Positions 9,837 through 17,146 of a stretch of DNA of 50,160 nt are shown piece after piece. Source of the stretch: Verrucomicrobiales bacterium (GTDB lineage Bacteria > Verrucomicrobiota > Verrucomicrobiia > Verrucomicrobiales > DEV007); assembly GCA_028033615.1 (NCBI GenBank), contig JAOFDG010000007.1, forward strand, positions 1 through 50,160, in the 5' to 3' direction. Made by a program: the position numbers and the translations under genes. Position 1 is the stretch's first letter, and each line of letters begins with the position of its first letter. The notes under the pieces are model-generated. The model was given only the letters and a program-made list of their open reading frames with translations. It was not told the origin of the DNA and made no database searches.

Positions 9837-10409
9837 ATGAGAATTAGCTCCAAATTCTTCAAGAAGGACCCAGTTTCCGCAGCAAAATCTTTAGTGGGCA
9901 AAAGAATGGTTTGTGGTGAGTGTTCAGGTATTGTGGTGGAAACTGAAGCATACGCTACTGAAAATGATAAAGCAGCGCACACATTTACCAAACCAAGCGC
10001 CAGAGATTTCATAAGTAATCATAAAGCTGGAGCTGCATATATTTACTTGAATTATGGTATGTATTGGATAGCAAATGTACTAGTCAAAGGGAATGAAGGA
10101 AATGGATTTATATTAATAAGAGCTATTCGACCTGATAAAGGAATAGCTCTCATGATGGAGAGACGAGGCAGGAAAAAAATAGGTGATCTGTGTTCTGGAC
10201 CAGGTAAACTTACTATTGCTTTAAATATTGGAGGCGAAGATCATGGAAAATCTTTTACCAGAAACCCTAAAAATTTTTGGTTCGAAGAAACAAAAGAAAT
10301 AACTACCGTGACATCTGATAAGCGTATTGGAATCAGCAGATCTAAAAGTTTACTTTGGCGATTTCTTGAGAAGGACAGCAAGTTTGTGAGCAAAAAAAAA
10401 GGCAGGTGA
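9837..10409 (+). CDS. DNA-3-methyladenine glycosylase (AAG/MPG family)
   Basis: A 190-residue alkyladenine DNA glycosylase, a base-excision repair enzyme that removes 3-methyladenine and related damaged purines. Visible hallmarks: an early KSLVGKRM, the catalytic-Glu segment VVETEAYA (residues 34-41), AGAAYIYLNYGMYW for the intercalating Tyr region, LIRAIRPDKG, and LCSGPGKLTIALNI near 121-134. Length is typical of bacterial forms. The stop codon TGA (10407-10409) is the last part of the left arm of a terminator hairpin that serves the opposite-strand lipoprotein gene, so the two genes share a very tight 3' end. Confidence 0.95.
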   Translation: MRISSKFFKKDPVSAAKSLVGKRMVCGECSGIVVETEAYATENDKAAHTFTKPSARDFISNHKAGAAYIYLNYGMYWIANVLVKGNEGNGFILIRAIRPDKGIALMMERRGRKKIGDLCSGPGKLTIALNIGGEDHGKSFTRNPKNFWFEETKEITTVTSDKRIGISRSKSLLWRFLEKDSKFVSKKKGR

Positions 10410-10424
10410 AATAAATCACCTGCC
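10401..10424 (-). terminator. Rho-independent terminator of the small lipoprotein gene
   Basis: A perfect 9-bp stem (GGCAGGTGA at 10401-10409 and TCACCTGCC at 10416-10424) with a 6-nt loop. On the minus strand it is followed directly by a run of nine T residues (the A run at 10392-10400), the classical intrinsic terminator layout. It starts 24 bp after the stop of the 45-codon lipoprotein gene. Its right-hand minus-strand arm overlaps the stop codon of the convergent glycosylase gene, so it may also help end that transcript. Confidence 0.85.
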
Positions 10425-10447
10425 CATAAAATTACTGTTTAGAAAAA

Positions 10448-10585
10448 TTATTTACCGCTATCAATATAGCTTCCAGGAGCTACTGGTGGAGTTGTTTGAT
10501 AACCAGCATTTTTATTTTTACAAGCTCCCAAAGAAAGAAAGCCAATTGCTGCTGCTGCTAGTGAAATGATACGAATAATTTTCAT
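10448..10585 (-). CDS. Small lipoprotein, 45 residues
   Basis: A short gene encoding a 45-residue predicted lipoprotein: Met-Lys-Ile-Ile-Arg, then an Ala-rich hydrophobic core, a lipobox LSLGAC with Cys22 as the lipid-modified residue, and a mature tail of only about 23 residues (CKNKNAGYQTTPPVAPGSYI, then DSGK). The codons run cleanly from ATG at 10585 to TAA at 10448, and a strong intrinsic terminator with a T9 tail follows 24 bp later, which supports it being a real transcript. The family is not recognised; tiny lipoproteins of this build (entericidin-like, or short Pro-rich envelope lipoproteins) are often abundant or stress-related, but that is analogy only. It is flanked on the same strand by an L,D-transpeptidase gene 86 bp upstream. 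Confidence 0.75.
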   Translation of the reverse strand: MKIIRIISLAAAAIGFLSLGACKNKNAGYQTTPPVAPGSYIDSGK

Positions 10586-10671
10586 GAATCTTATGTATTA
10601 ATTAAAAAGTTATTAAAGTAGTTCGTTGTTAGAATAATATAGGCAATGTGCTTTGCAAGCTAGATCTAACG

Positions 10672-11142
10672 CTAGTCGTAAATAAAAACTTTAGACCCAA
10701 GGCCTAAAAAATTATAAACTTCAATTATATCCTCATTAGACATCCTAATGCATCCCATACTGTGAGGTTTTCCTAATTCATTTACATGGTTCGTGCCATG
10801 AATATATATATACCTATCGAAGGTATTTTTATTATGGTTCTCAAGCCCACTTAACCACAAAATTCTAGTTAGAATTAAATCATCTTTAACCTGATTTTTA
10901 AAGTTATAGACACCGGCAGTTCTTCTACCATTAAAAACTGTTCCTAGCGGCTCACCAGCTCCAATCTTTTGCTCTATTTCAAACTTCCCTGTAGGTGTCT
11001 TGAAACTATTCAATTCATGACCAATACCAAATCTTGAAGTCGAAACTCTGTATTCCTTACAATAATTATTGCTAGAATACAGACGTAATAGCTGTTTTTC
11101 GATTGAAACTTCAGCACTGTAAATTTCTGCAGTTTGCATCAT
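10672..11142 (-). CDS. L,D-transpeptidase (YkuD domain)
   Basis: A 156-residue protein that is essentially one YkuD catalytic domain. The active-site signature is complete: IHGTN (114-118) and HSMGCIRMS (127-135) with Cys131 as nucleophile. Such enzymes form 3-3 cross-links in peptidoglycan or anchor lipoproteins to it. There is no obvious signal peptide or LysM domain; the frame has a stop five codons before the ATG-ATG pair, so no longer N-terminus exists. Export would therefore need an unrecognised route, or the protein begins with a cryptic signal. The next gene on this strand encodes a tiny lipoprotein; a functional link is possible but not shown. Confidence 0.88.
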   Translation of the reverse strand: MMQTAEIYSAEVSIEKQLLRLYSSNNYCKEYRVSTSRFGIGHELNSFKTPTGKFEIEQKIGAGEPLGTVFNGRRTAGVYNFKNQVKDDLILTRILWLSGLENHNKNTFDRYIYIHGTNHVNELGKPHSMGCIRMSNEDIIEVYNFLGLGSKVFIYD

Positions 11143-11197
11143 TCTAAGGAGAAGCTAATATCTTAGTCTCGAAAAAACCTTACTAAAGAAAAAATTC

Positions 11198-12196
11198 ATG
11201 GCATCACCTAATATAGCAATCGTGGGCATCACTGGAGCCGTGGGGCAGGAAATGTTAAATTGCTTAGAAAGCAGAGATTTTCCTATCAACGAGCTCAGAC
11301 CTCTTGCCTCTCTGCGATCAGCCGGTAAAACGATTAATTTTCGCAATGAGGAAATTGTCATACAAGAACTAACAAACAAGTCATTTGAAGGTATTGATAT
11401 TGCTCTTTTCAGCGCAGGAGGAAATATTTCAAAAGAATTTGGCGAATCCGCAGCAAGCGCAGGAGCTGTCGTAATCGATAACTCTTCAGCCTTCAGAATG
11501 GATGAAGGTGTACCTCTCGTAGTTCCTGAAATAAATCCTAACGATGCTCTCAACCATAATGGAATTATAGCAAACCCAAATTGTACAACGATTATAACTT
11601 TAATGGGTCTAAATCCACTTCATCAAAAGTGGAACGCTTTGAATATTATCGCTTCAAGCTATCAAGCTGTGTCAGGTAGCGGAGCCCAGGGGATTAAAGA
11701 ATTAAAGTCCCAAATCTCCGCAATCCACGAAGGTAAAGAAATTGAGACCAATGTTTATCCTTGCCAGATAGCTCATAATGTTATCCCTCAAGTAGATAAA
11801 TTTCTTGAAAATGGGTACACTAAAGAAGAAATGAAAATGGAGAATGAAGGACGTAAGATCTTAGACAATCCATCCCTAAAAGCTTCAGTTACATGCGTTC
11901 GAGTTCCTGTCTACCGCTCTCACTCAATTGCAGCGACAGTACAATTCGAATCCAGTCCAAATGTAGAAGAAGCAAAGATTTTAATTAAAGAAGCCGAAGG
12001 AGTTAATGTTATGGACGACCCTGTATCTGGAATTTTCCCAACAACACTCGATACGACTGAAAAAGATGAGTGCTTGGTCGGAAGATTAAGAAAAGATATT
12101 GTATTAGAAAATTCTTTGACGTTCTGGGTCGTCGGTGACCAAGTTCGAAAAGGAGCAGCACTAAATGCTGTGCAGATTGCTGAATTGCTAAAATGA
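11198..12196 (+). CDS. asd: Aspartate-semialdehyde dehydrogenase
   Basis: A 332-residue Asd, which reduces beta-aspartyl phosphate to aspartate semialdehyde with NADPH, feeding lysine/diaminopimelate, threonine and methionine synthesis. The NADP-binding loop is VGITGAVGQEML (9-20); the active-site Cys129 lies in ANPNCTTI, and the typical SSAFRMDEGVPLVVPEINP segment is at about 96-114. The later SSYQAVSGSGAQGIKEL and VPVYRSHS segments are also family hallmarks (Gln, Arg and His of the active site). Its TGA overlaps the ATG of the prenyl-transferase gene by 4 bp, which indicates translational coupling. Confidence 0.96.
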   Translation: MASPNIAIVGITGAVGQEMLNCLESRDFPINELRPLASLRSAGKTINFRNEEIVIQELTNKSFEGIDIALFSAGGNISKEFGESAASAGAVVIDNSSAFRMDEGVPLVVPEINPNDALNHNGIIANPNCTTIITLMGLNPLHQKWNALNIIASSYQAVSGSGAQGIKELKSQISAIHEGKEIETNVYPCQIAHNVIPQVDKFLENGYTKEEMKMENEGRKILDNPSLKASVTCVRVPVYRSHSIAATVQFESSPNVEEAKILIKEAEGVNVMDDPVSGIFPTTLDTTEKDECLVGRLRKDIVLENSLTFWVVGDQVRKGAALNAVQIAELLK

Positions 12197-13092
12197 AAAT
12201 GGGAAATGATATTGATCTAAAGACGTTCGTCTCAGACCATAGAAAAAGAATCGATAAAGCATTAAATTCTTTTTTGCCTAAGTCTACAGTTCGCCCAAAA
12301 ACTCTCCACAAATCAATGCGTTATAGCTTATTTGCAGGAGGAAAAAGGCTAAGGCCCGTGCTTTGCTTAGCCGCTTCAGAAGCTTGTGGCGGCGATTTTG
12401 CTAATGCTTTACCAGCAGCATGTGCTGTTGAATGCATTCATACTTATTCATTAATTCACGATGACCTTCCTTGCATGGATGACGATGATATGAGAAGAGG
12501 GAAACCAACTAACCATAAGGTTTTTGGAGAGCCTGTGGCAGTGCTTGCAGGCGATGCGCTCTTAACATTAGCTTTTGAAATTATAAGCTCAACGAAGCCA
12601 AACAAAAAATATAATAATAGTGATATGGTTAAAGAATTAGCTCTCATTTCAGGAAGCAAACATCTTGTGGGGGGGCAAGTCCTAGATTTGGAAGGGGAAA
12701 ATGAAGAAATTAATCCGAGAACTTTACAATTCATTCACAGTAGTAAGACCGCCGCATTGCTCACAAGTTCACTTAAGCTTGGAGCCATGTCAGTAGGAGC
12801 AAGTCAAAAAGAGTTATCATCTCTTGAGGAATTTGGACAATCTACTGGTCTAGCTTTCCAAGTGATTGATGATATTCTTGATGTCACCCAATCAAGCGAG
12901 ACCCTTGGCAAAAGTGCCGGTAAAGATGAGGCAGTTAATAAAGCCACTTATCCTTCTGTACATGGTCTTGAAAAATCAAAAAGAATTGCAGAAAAACTTA
13001 CAGTTAAAGCTATAAATGCTCTAAAACCTTTCAAGCGTAACGGCAAGAGACTAGAAGAATTAGCTCACTACCTTCTCGACAGAGATTATTAA
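12193..13092 (+). CDS. ispA: Polyprenyl diphosphate synthase (farnesyl diphosphate synthase type)
   Basis: A 299-residue short-chain isoprenyl diphosphate synthase. The first aspartate-rich motif is DDLPCMDDDDMRRG (90-103) with the bacterial four-residue spacing, and the second is DDILD (226-230). FAGGKRLRP (48-56) and KTAALLTSS (185-193) are also typical. A Tyr sits five residues before the first motif, which in this family favours farnesyl diphosphate as product, although geranylgeranyl diphosphate cannot be excluded. The start overlaps asd by 4 bp; a second ATG two codons downstream (MGND) is an alternative. The product feeds undecaprenyl phosphate, quinones and hopanoids or carotenoids. 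Confidence 0.93.
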   Translation: MKMGNDIDLKTFVSDHRKRIDKALNSFLPKSTVRPKTLHKSMRYSLFAGGKRLRPVLCLAASEACGGDFANALPAACAVECIHTYSLIHDDLPCMDDDDMRRGKPTNHKVFGEPVAVLAGDALLTLAFEIISSTKPNKKYNNSDMVKELALISGSKHLVGGQVLDLEGENEEINPRTLQFIHSSKTAALLTSSLKLGAMSVGASQKELSSLEEFGQSTGLAFQVIDDILDVTQSSETLGKSAGKDEAVNKATYPSVHGLEKSKRIAEKLTVKAINALKPFKRNGKRLEELAHYLLDRDY

Positions 13093-13096
13093 ACGC

Positions 13097-14026
13097 TTAT
13101 TTAGCTTGAGCACATATATCACCCATAACAGCATAAACTTCTGTACCATTTTCACTATGCTCCAAAAGGTCAGATGAAAAGGTAACTTTTTTGGGTTCTG
13201 TAAGGACAATCGTCATAGAACCACCAAAACTAAAATATCCCTTTTCTTGCCCCTTTAAAATATTGCCCTGTTGGTATGTCTGCTCTATACACCCGACACA
13301 AGTGGCACCAATCTCTAAAAGGCAAATATTACCAAAGGTATCTGATTTTAATTCAGTAATTGATCGCTTATTCTGCCAAAGATAAGAGATGTTTTTTTTC
13401 AATGCCAAAGGATTTACTGAATACAAATGTCCATTAATTAACTCAGCAGTTGAAGCCACTCCCTGACATGGAAAATGAAATCTATGGTAGTCGGTAGGAC
13501 ATAGCCGAGAAATGAGAGCAGAACCATATTTGAACCTCTCTGCCCTTTTCTTAGATCCTAGAAGACTGTTCAAGTCAAATGATTGACCTTTTGCCCAAAT
13601 GTTTTGTTTAAAAGATAGATCTTTCACAACAATATGACGACCATCTGCAGGAAAAACTAATTCATTTTGTTCACCTGTGATCGGTCGAGATTCAGTCTTT
13701 AATTTTCTTGAGAAAAAATCATTAAAACTTCGAAATGATTCTGGCCTATCAAGAAACAAACTAGAATCCAAATTATACTCTGAGATGAAAGGAACTATTT
13801 TTTCTACCGAATGATCGGACGACATCCTAAAGCCGTACCACTTAGAGAATATCGCCCTCTTTACCGCAGCCCAAAGAGCTAATTTACCTAAAGGGTTTCC
13901 ATAAATAAACTTGAGATAAGACTCTCCATATATCGCTTCAGTTTCAATTTGGCTAGTATAGCGATTGTAAAATCTTACCGAATTATTAGATCCCATGAAT
14001 ACATTATCGTCCATTGACGATGACAT
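13097..14026 (-). CDS. psd: Phosphatidylserine decarboxylase
   Basis: A 309-residue proenzyme that converts phosphatidylserine to phosphatidylethanolamine at the inner membrane. The self-cleavage site is FGGSMT, with cleavage expected between Gly269 and Ser270 to make the pyruvoyl prosthetic group; the alpha chain would thus be about 40 residues. Other landmarks are FNDFFSRKLK (101-110), FPADGR with Asp128 and DYHRFHFP with His181/His184. The longer N-terminus and the FNDFFxR segment resemble the eukaryote-like (PSD-B, type II) branch rather than the short bacterial form. It is convergent with ispA, with only 4 bp between stops. Confidence 0.94.
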   Translation of the reverse strand: MSSSMDDNVFMGSNNSVRFYNRYTSQIETEAIYGESYLKFIYGNPLGKLALWAAVKRAIFSKWYGFRMSSDHSVEKIVPFISEYNLDSSLFLDRPESFRSFNDFFSRKLKTESRPITGEQNELVFPADGRHIVVKDLSFKQNIWAKGQSFDLNSLLGSKKRAERFKYGSALISRLCPTDYHRFHFPCQGVASTAELINGHLYSVNPLALKKNISYLWQNKRSITELKSDTFGNICLLEIGATCVGCIEQTYQQGNILKGQEKGYFSFGGSMTIVLTEPKKVTFSSDLLEHSENGTEVYAVMGDICAQAK

Positions 14027-14080
14027 TCAATAGAGTTAGTGAAGAATGAGTTGGTGATAGATGCGAATTCGGAAAAAATT

Positions 14081-14162
14081 CCGCCAGGCCAGAAATTTCT
14101 AATCACCAATGAAACCTCACAAAGTTAGGTGAAAATTTAAAAGCGAAATTCTGGCCTGACGG
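14081..14162. repeat. Long imperfect inverted repeat in a divergent intergenic region
   Basis: Left arm CCGCCAGGCCAGAA (14081-14094) and right arm TTCTGGCCTGACGG (14149-14162) match over 13 of 14 bp, and the stem extends four more pairs past a one-base bulge. Inside the loop, TCACC (14103-14107) and GGTGA (14128-14132) can form a second stem. The element sits in the 280-bp gap between the divergent psd and peptidase genes. It could be a structured RNA, a regulator-binding dyad or a small non-autonomous element; no target-site duplication was found. The rest of this gap shows no gene, only a minor CGGAA/TTCCG hairpin at 14070-14083. Confidence 0.6.
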
Positions 14163-14306
14163 ATTTACTCTCACTCTCTGCAAATATTAAAAGCAGGGCT
14201 CATGCCAAATGTAGAATTAATCATAGAAATCTTTCATTTTTTTACATCCGCAATAATGTCGTATAAACTGTCATCTCAAACTTTTCATAATTCCCGCACT
14301 ATCTGA

Positions 14307-15551
14307 ATGCATATAAAGCTATATTTGACAGTTACTATTATCCTTTTTGGTTTATCTCCAATCGGCCATTGTATCCCACAAAACTTTGGAGGCAATCTAT
14401 TCGGAGCTACTTTTGTGCCGAGAAAAATTACTAACGATTTCACCGACAAGTTAATAGCAACTTCCCTGTGGAAGGGTAATAAACTCCCTGGAGATTGGAA
14501 AAGAATACCTTCAATTGATCAGGATAACATTTTAAGACTTATCGTTAGCCCTGTTGTTTTTGGGAGCCACCCAAATTCAATTTATGCAAACTATGAGGAT
14601 CAAGAACTAAGATCAATTTCAATTATGTATCTTGATTCTGAGGAATTCATCAGAAAGAAAACAAGCAATAATGTCAATGCCAACATAACAGGATTAAAAA
14701 GAGAATTCAGAAAAAATTACACCGAAATTTCCTCTAAAATCGAAGATCAATTATATAAAACTTTGAAAAGTAGACCCAGCGACGCTTATGTAGGAAATAC
14801 AAAATTTCTTCGAAACTACTACAGTGATTACCAAATAAGAGATTTAACAATTCGATTATGCCTGAAAGAAGATAACAGCATCAGTCTAATTATATTGCGA
14901 AGCAAGAATGTAACCAAAAGTTACCTGAGCACTGAAGCCAAAGCACTGGATAAAAACGAACGAAGAAAGAAGTTTGAAAAAAATGTTTTAATTACTAATA
15001 ACGGCGATCGAAATATAATTGATATACCAATTTTCCAACAAGGAAGACGCCCTTATTGTGCAGTGAACACTCTTGGAATGGCCACTTACTATCTAGGTCT
15101 AAGGATGAGTACAGACGCTTTGGCTGCTGGAGCTAAGTTTCGATACATGTATTCAGCTAAAGGCTCAAAAATGCTAGACTTATATCGAGCCGCTGCTGAA
15201 GAAAGTAAAGCTACACTTCAGAGAGGCAGGAGCTTTGATTTTAAAAGAGCGCAAAAATATCTTGAAAAAGGACTTCCTATAATTGTATGGAGAAGGTTTA
15301 GCTTTTATAGAGATCAACTTCACTCTGCTGCAGCGAAAGGAGCCAAGCTTCCTGCACCAACAAAAGAAGATCGTAGCCAATGGCCAATATCAAAAGACGA
15401 CCCGGGACATGCATCTGTAATTACTGGTTTTAATAAAGATACAGGGGAGGTCATCTTCATGGAAAGCTGGGGTGAAAATGCTCGTAATAAGAGAATGTTA
15501 GCTAATGAACTTGAAGCGACAAGTTACGCTACATTTTACTTTAAAATATAA
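14307..15551 (+). CDS. Secreted papain-like (C39-type) cysteine peptidase with N-terminal unknown domain
   Basis: A 414-residue protein with a signal peptide (residues 1 to about 21). The C-terminal 170 residues look like a papain-fold peptidase of the C39-like kind found outside bacteriocin exporters: RRPYCAVNTLGMA with candidate nucleophile Cys251, DDPGHASVITGF with His368 and FMESWGEN (385-391) for the third catalytic region. The preceding 200 residues are a domain I do not recognise, rich in charged residues. No ABC transporter part is present, so this is a free secreted enzyme rather than a leader-peptide-cleaving exporter. The target is unknown; a cell-envelope or extracellular protein role is inference. 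No Shine-Dalgarno is visible at the ATG. Confidence 0.65.
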   Translation: MHIKLYLTVTIILFGLSPIGHCIPQNFGGNLFGATFVPRKITNDFTDKLIATSLWKGNKLPGDWKRIPSIDQDNILRLIVSPVVFGSHPNSIYANYEDQELRSISIMYLDSEEFIRKKTSNNVNANITGLKREFRKNYTEISSKIEDQLYKTLKSRPSDAYVGNTKFLRNYYSDYQIRDLTIRLCLKEDNSISLIILRSKNVTKSYLSTEAKALDKNERRKKFEKNVLITNNGDRNIIDIPIFQQGRRPYCAVNTLGMATYYLGLRMSTDALAAGAKFRYMYSAKGSKMLDLYRAAAEESKATLQRGRSFDFKRAQKYLEKGLPIIVWRRFSFYRDQLHSAAAKGAKLPAPTKEDRSQWPISKDDPGHASVITGFNKDTGEVIFMESWGENARNKRMLANELEATSYATFYFKI

Positions 15552-15571
15552 ATCAATATTCTTTTCTAATA

Positions 15572-16384
15572 CTATTTAACCGTTAATTGATCTAACCTGA
15601 GTCTCTCACGCTCATCAAATAGTTTTTTTGATACCATTTTGACTGCAATCATACTACCAAATCCGCAGCCAACAGCAATTAGTAGCCATATAACAACCTG
15701 ATATCTTACAGCGTCATCAGGTGAATTACCTGCAAGTATTTGTCCAGTCATCATACCAGGCAAACTAACGACACCTGCAATAGCCATGGAATTGATGACA
15801 GGCATTAACCCAGACCTTAAAGAGTCTTTTACAATATCTTTAATTGCATCATTAGCGGTTTCCCCAATAATTAGTCTCGCCTCAATTGTATCGCGATCAT
15901 TCCAGACATTTGTTGTGAACCTATCAATACTCAAAGATACTGCAGTCATAGTATTTCCTAATAACATTCCAAGAACGGGTATAGCATATCTTGGGTCCCA
16001 CCAATTCTCAGCCTTGATTATGGCGATAAGTCCAAAAACTGACACCGCAAAAGAGGAAACGAACATAGAAGAGGTCCCAATGCCATAAGACCAAAAACCT
16101 TTTATCTTATACTTCTGCCTAGAAGAAACTTCCTTCCCTGCAACTAGTAGCATAACAAGCGCAATAAGAATAACTGGTAAAGGATGATCAATTTCAAAAA
16201 TATATACTAAAATCAAGCCAACTAAGAATAATTGAATCACCATTCGAAGAGAAGAAATCAAAAGTGATTTGGCTATCCCCAGATCAGCCTTCCAAGTAAA
16301 AAATCCGAGTGCAACGATTAGCAGACCTGCCAAACAAATTCTTTCATTAGAAAGGGATATTATCTCTTGAGAACTAGCTGTCAT
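15572..16384 (-). CDS. fetB: ABC transporter permease, FetB (UPF0014) family
   Basis: A 270-residue polytopic protein with about seven hydrophobic segments, from the UPF0014/FetB family. Recognisable are SSLRMVIQLFLVGLIL near residue 45, the conserved PVLGMLLGNTMTA segment near 141, and the cytoplasmic ETANDAIKDIVKDSLRSG segment near 176 that contacts the ATPase, followed by SLPGMMTGQILAG. The E. coli FetA-FetB pair exports iron and improves resistance to peroxide stress. The start overlaps the stop of the ATPase gene by 4 bp, so the two are translated together. Confidence 0.9.
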   Translation of the reverse strand: MTASSQEIISLSNERICLAGLLIVALGFFTWKADLGIAKSLLISSLRMVIQLFLVGLILVYIFEIDHPLPVILIALVMLLVAGKEVSSRQKYKIKGFWSYGIGTSSMFVSSFAVSVFGLIAIIKAENWWDPRYAIPVLGMLLGNTMTAVSLSIDRFTTNVWNDRDTIEARLIIGETANDAIKDIVKDSLRSGLMPVINSMAIAGVVSLPGMMTGQILAGNSPDDAVRYQVVIWLLIAVGCGFGSMIAVKMVSKKLFDERERLRLDQLTVK

Positions 16385-16971
16385 AACTCAATAAGAGATT
16401 TATTTTTCATAACTAGTTGATTTTGGCTCACGCGCTCTAATTGAGATTGATCATGAGTTATCCAAATAGCTGCTGCATCTTGGTTTTTACAGTAATTCTT
16501 TATAAGGGTTTCAACCAAAGAGGCAGTCAAGTTATCCAAGTTTGCTGTAGGCTCATCTAATAACAATACTTCTGGTGAACCAGATAAAAGGCGTGCAAGT
16601 GCTAACCTTTGTTTTTCACCCGATGAAAGCCTAGACACTTCACTATCAAATATTGTCATATCCAAAAAACCGAAATCTTCTAGTTCACAATCCTCAATAG
16701 AACTGAAATGCTGACTTACCTTAGGGTACCACCATCTAGATTCAGCAGGCAAGTAACCCACTTTCTTACGCCATACAGGCCCTGAAAATTCTTCCCTTTT
16801 TTTTTCGTTAATTAAAACTATTCCCTGACTTTGATCTAAGTCGGCAATTGCTCTTAGTAGTAAAGTCTTACCTGTACCAGAACGCCCAGAGAGACCCATA
16901 CATTCTCCAGAATTGACATTAAAACTCATAGGATTCCAGTCTAGGAATCTCAACTCTTGGACCTTTAACAC
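16381..16971 (-). CDS. fetA: ABC transporter ATP-binding protein, FetA type
   Basis: A compact 196-residue ABC ATPase. Walker A is GRSGTGKT (29-36), the signature is LSSGEKQRLALARLL, Walker B is VLLLDEPTANLD, and the switch His is in WITHDQ near residue 174. It is shorter than most ABC ATPases, as is normal for FetA. Together with the overlapping permease gene it forms a two-gene exporter operon (iron export in E. coli; the metal here is inferred from homology). The Q-loop is in KVGYLPAES. The operon is divergent from acnB. Confidence 0.88.
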   Translation of the reverse strand: MLKVQELRFLDWNPMSFNVNSGECMGLSGRSGTGKTLLLRAIADLDQSQGIVLINEKKREEFSGPVWRKKVGYLPAESRWWYPKVSQHFSSIEDCELEDFGFLDMTIFDSEVSRLSSGEKQRLALARLLSGSPEVLLLDEPTANLDNLTASLVETLIKNYCKNQDAAAIWITHDQSQLERVSQNQLVMKNKSLIEL

Positions 16972-17026
16972 AAAAACAAATAGAGCGCAGTTCAGACAAA
17001 CTCAAGATAACAGGCAAAGATTATTA

Positions 17027-17113
17027 ATGAATTTCAAACATTATGCTAAAATACTTGGCGTGAGGCTTGCTGATCCTGTATTCGAAACTAATATAAAGTC
17101 TCCATATTCCTAA
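17027..17113 (+). CDS. Possible 28-residue ORF upstream of acnB
   Basis: In the 175-bp gap between fetA and acnB there is an ATG-started frame of 28 codons (beginning MNFKHYAKILGVRLADPVFE and ending SPYS), stopping 33 bp before the acnB ATG. It has no Shine-Dalgarno, like its neighbours, and no recognised family. It could be a leader peptide of acnB or simply chance; the codon pattern is plausible but too short to judge. Apart from this the gap shows nothing distinctive. Confidence 0.2.
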   Translation: MNFKHYAKILGVRLADPVFETNIKSPYS

Positions 17114-17146
17114 GAAACGCTACAAATCTAAAAATTATAATATAAC

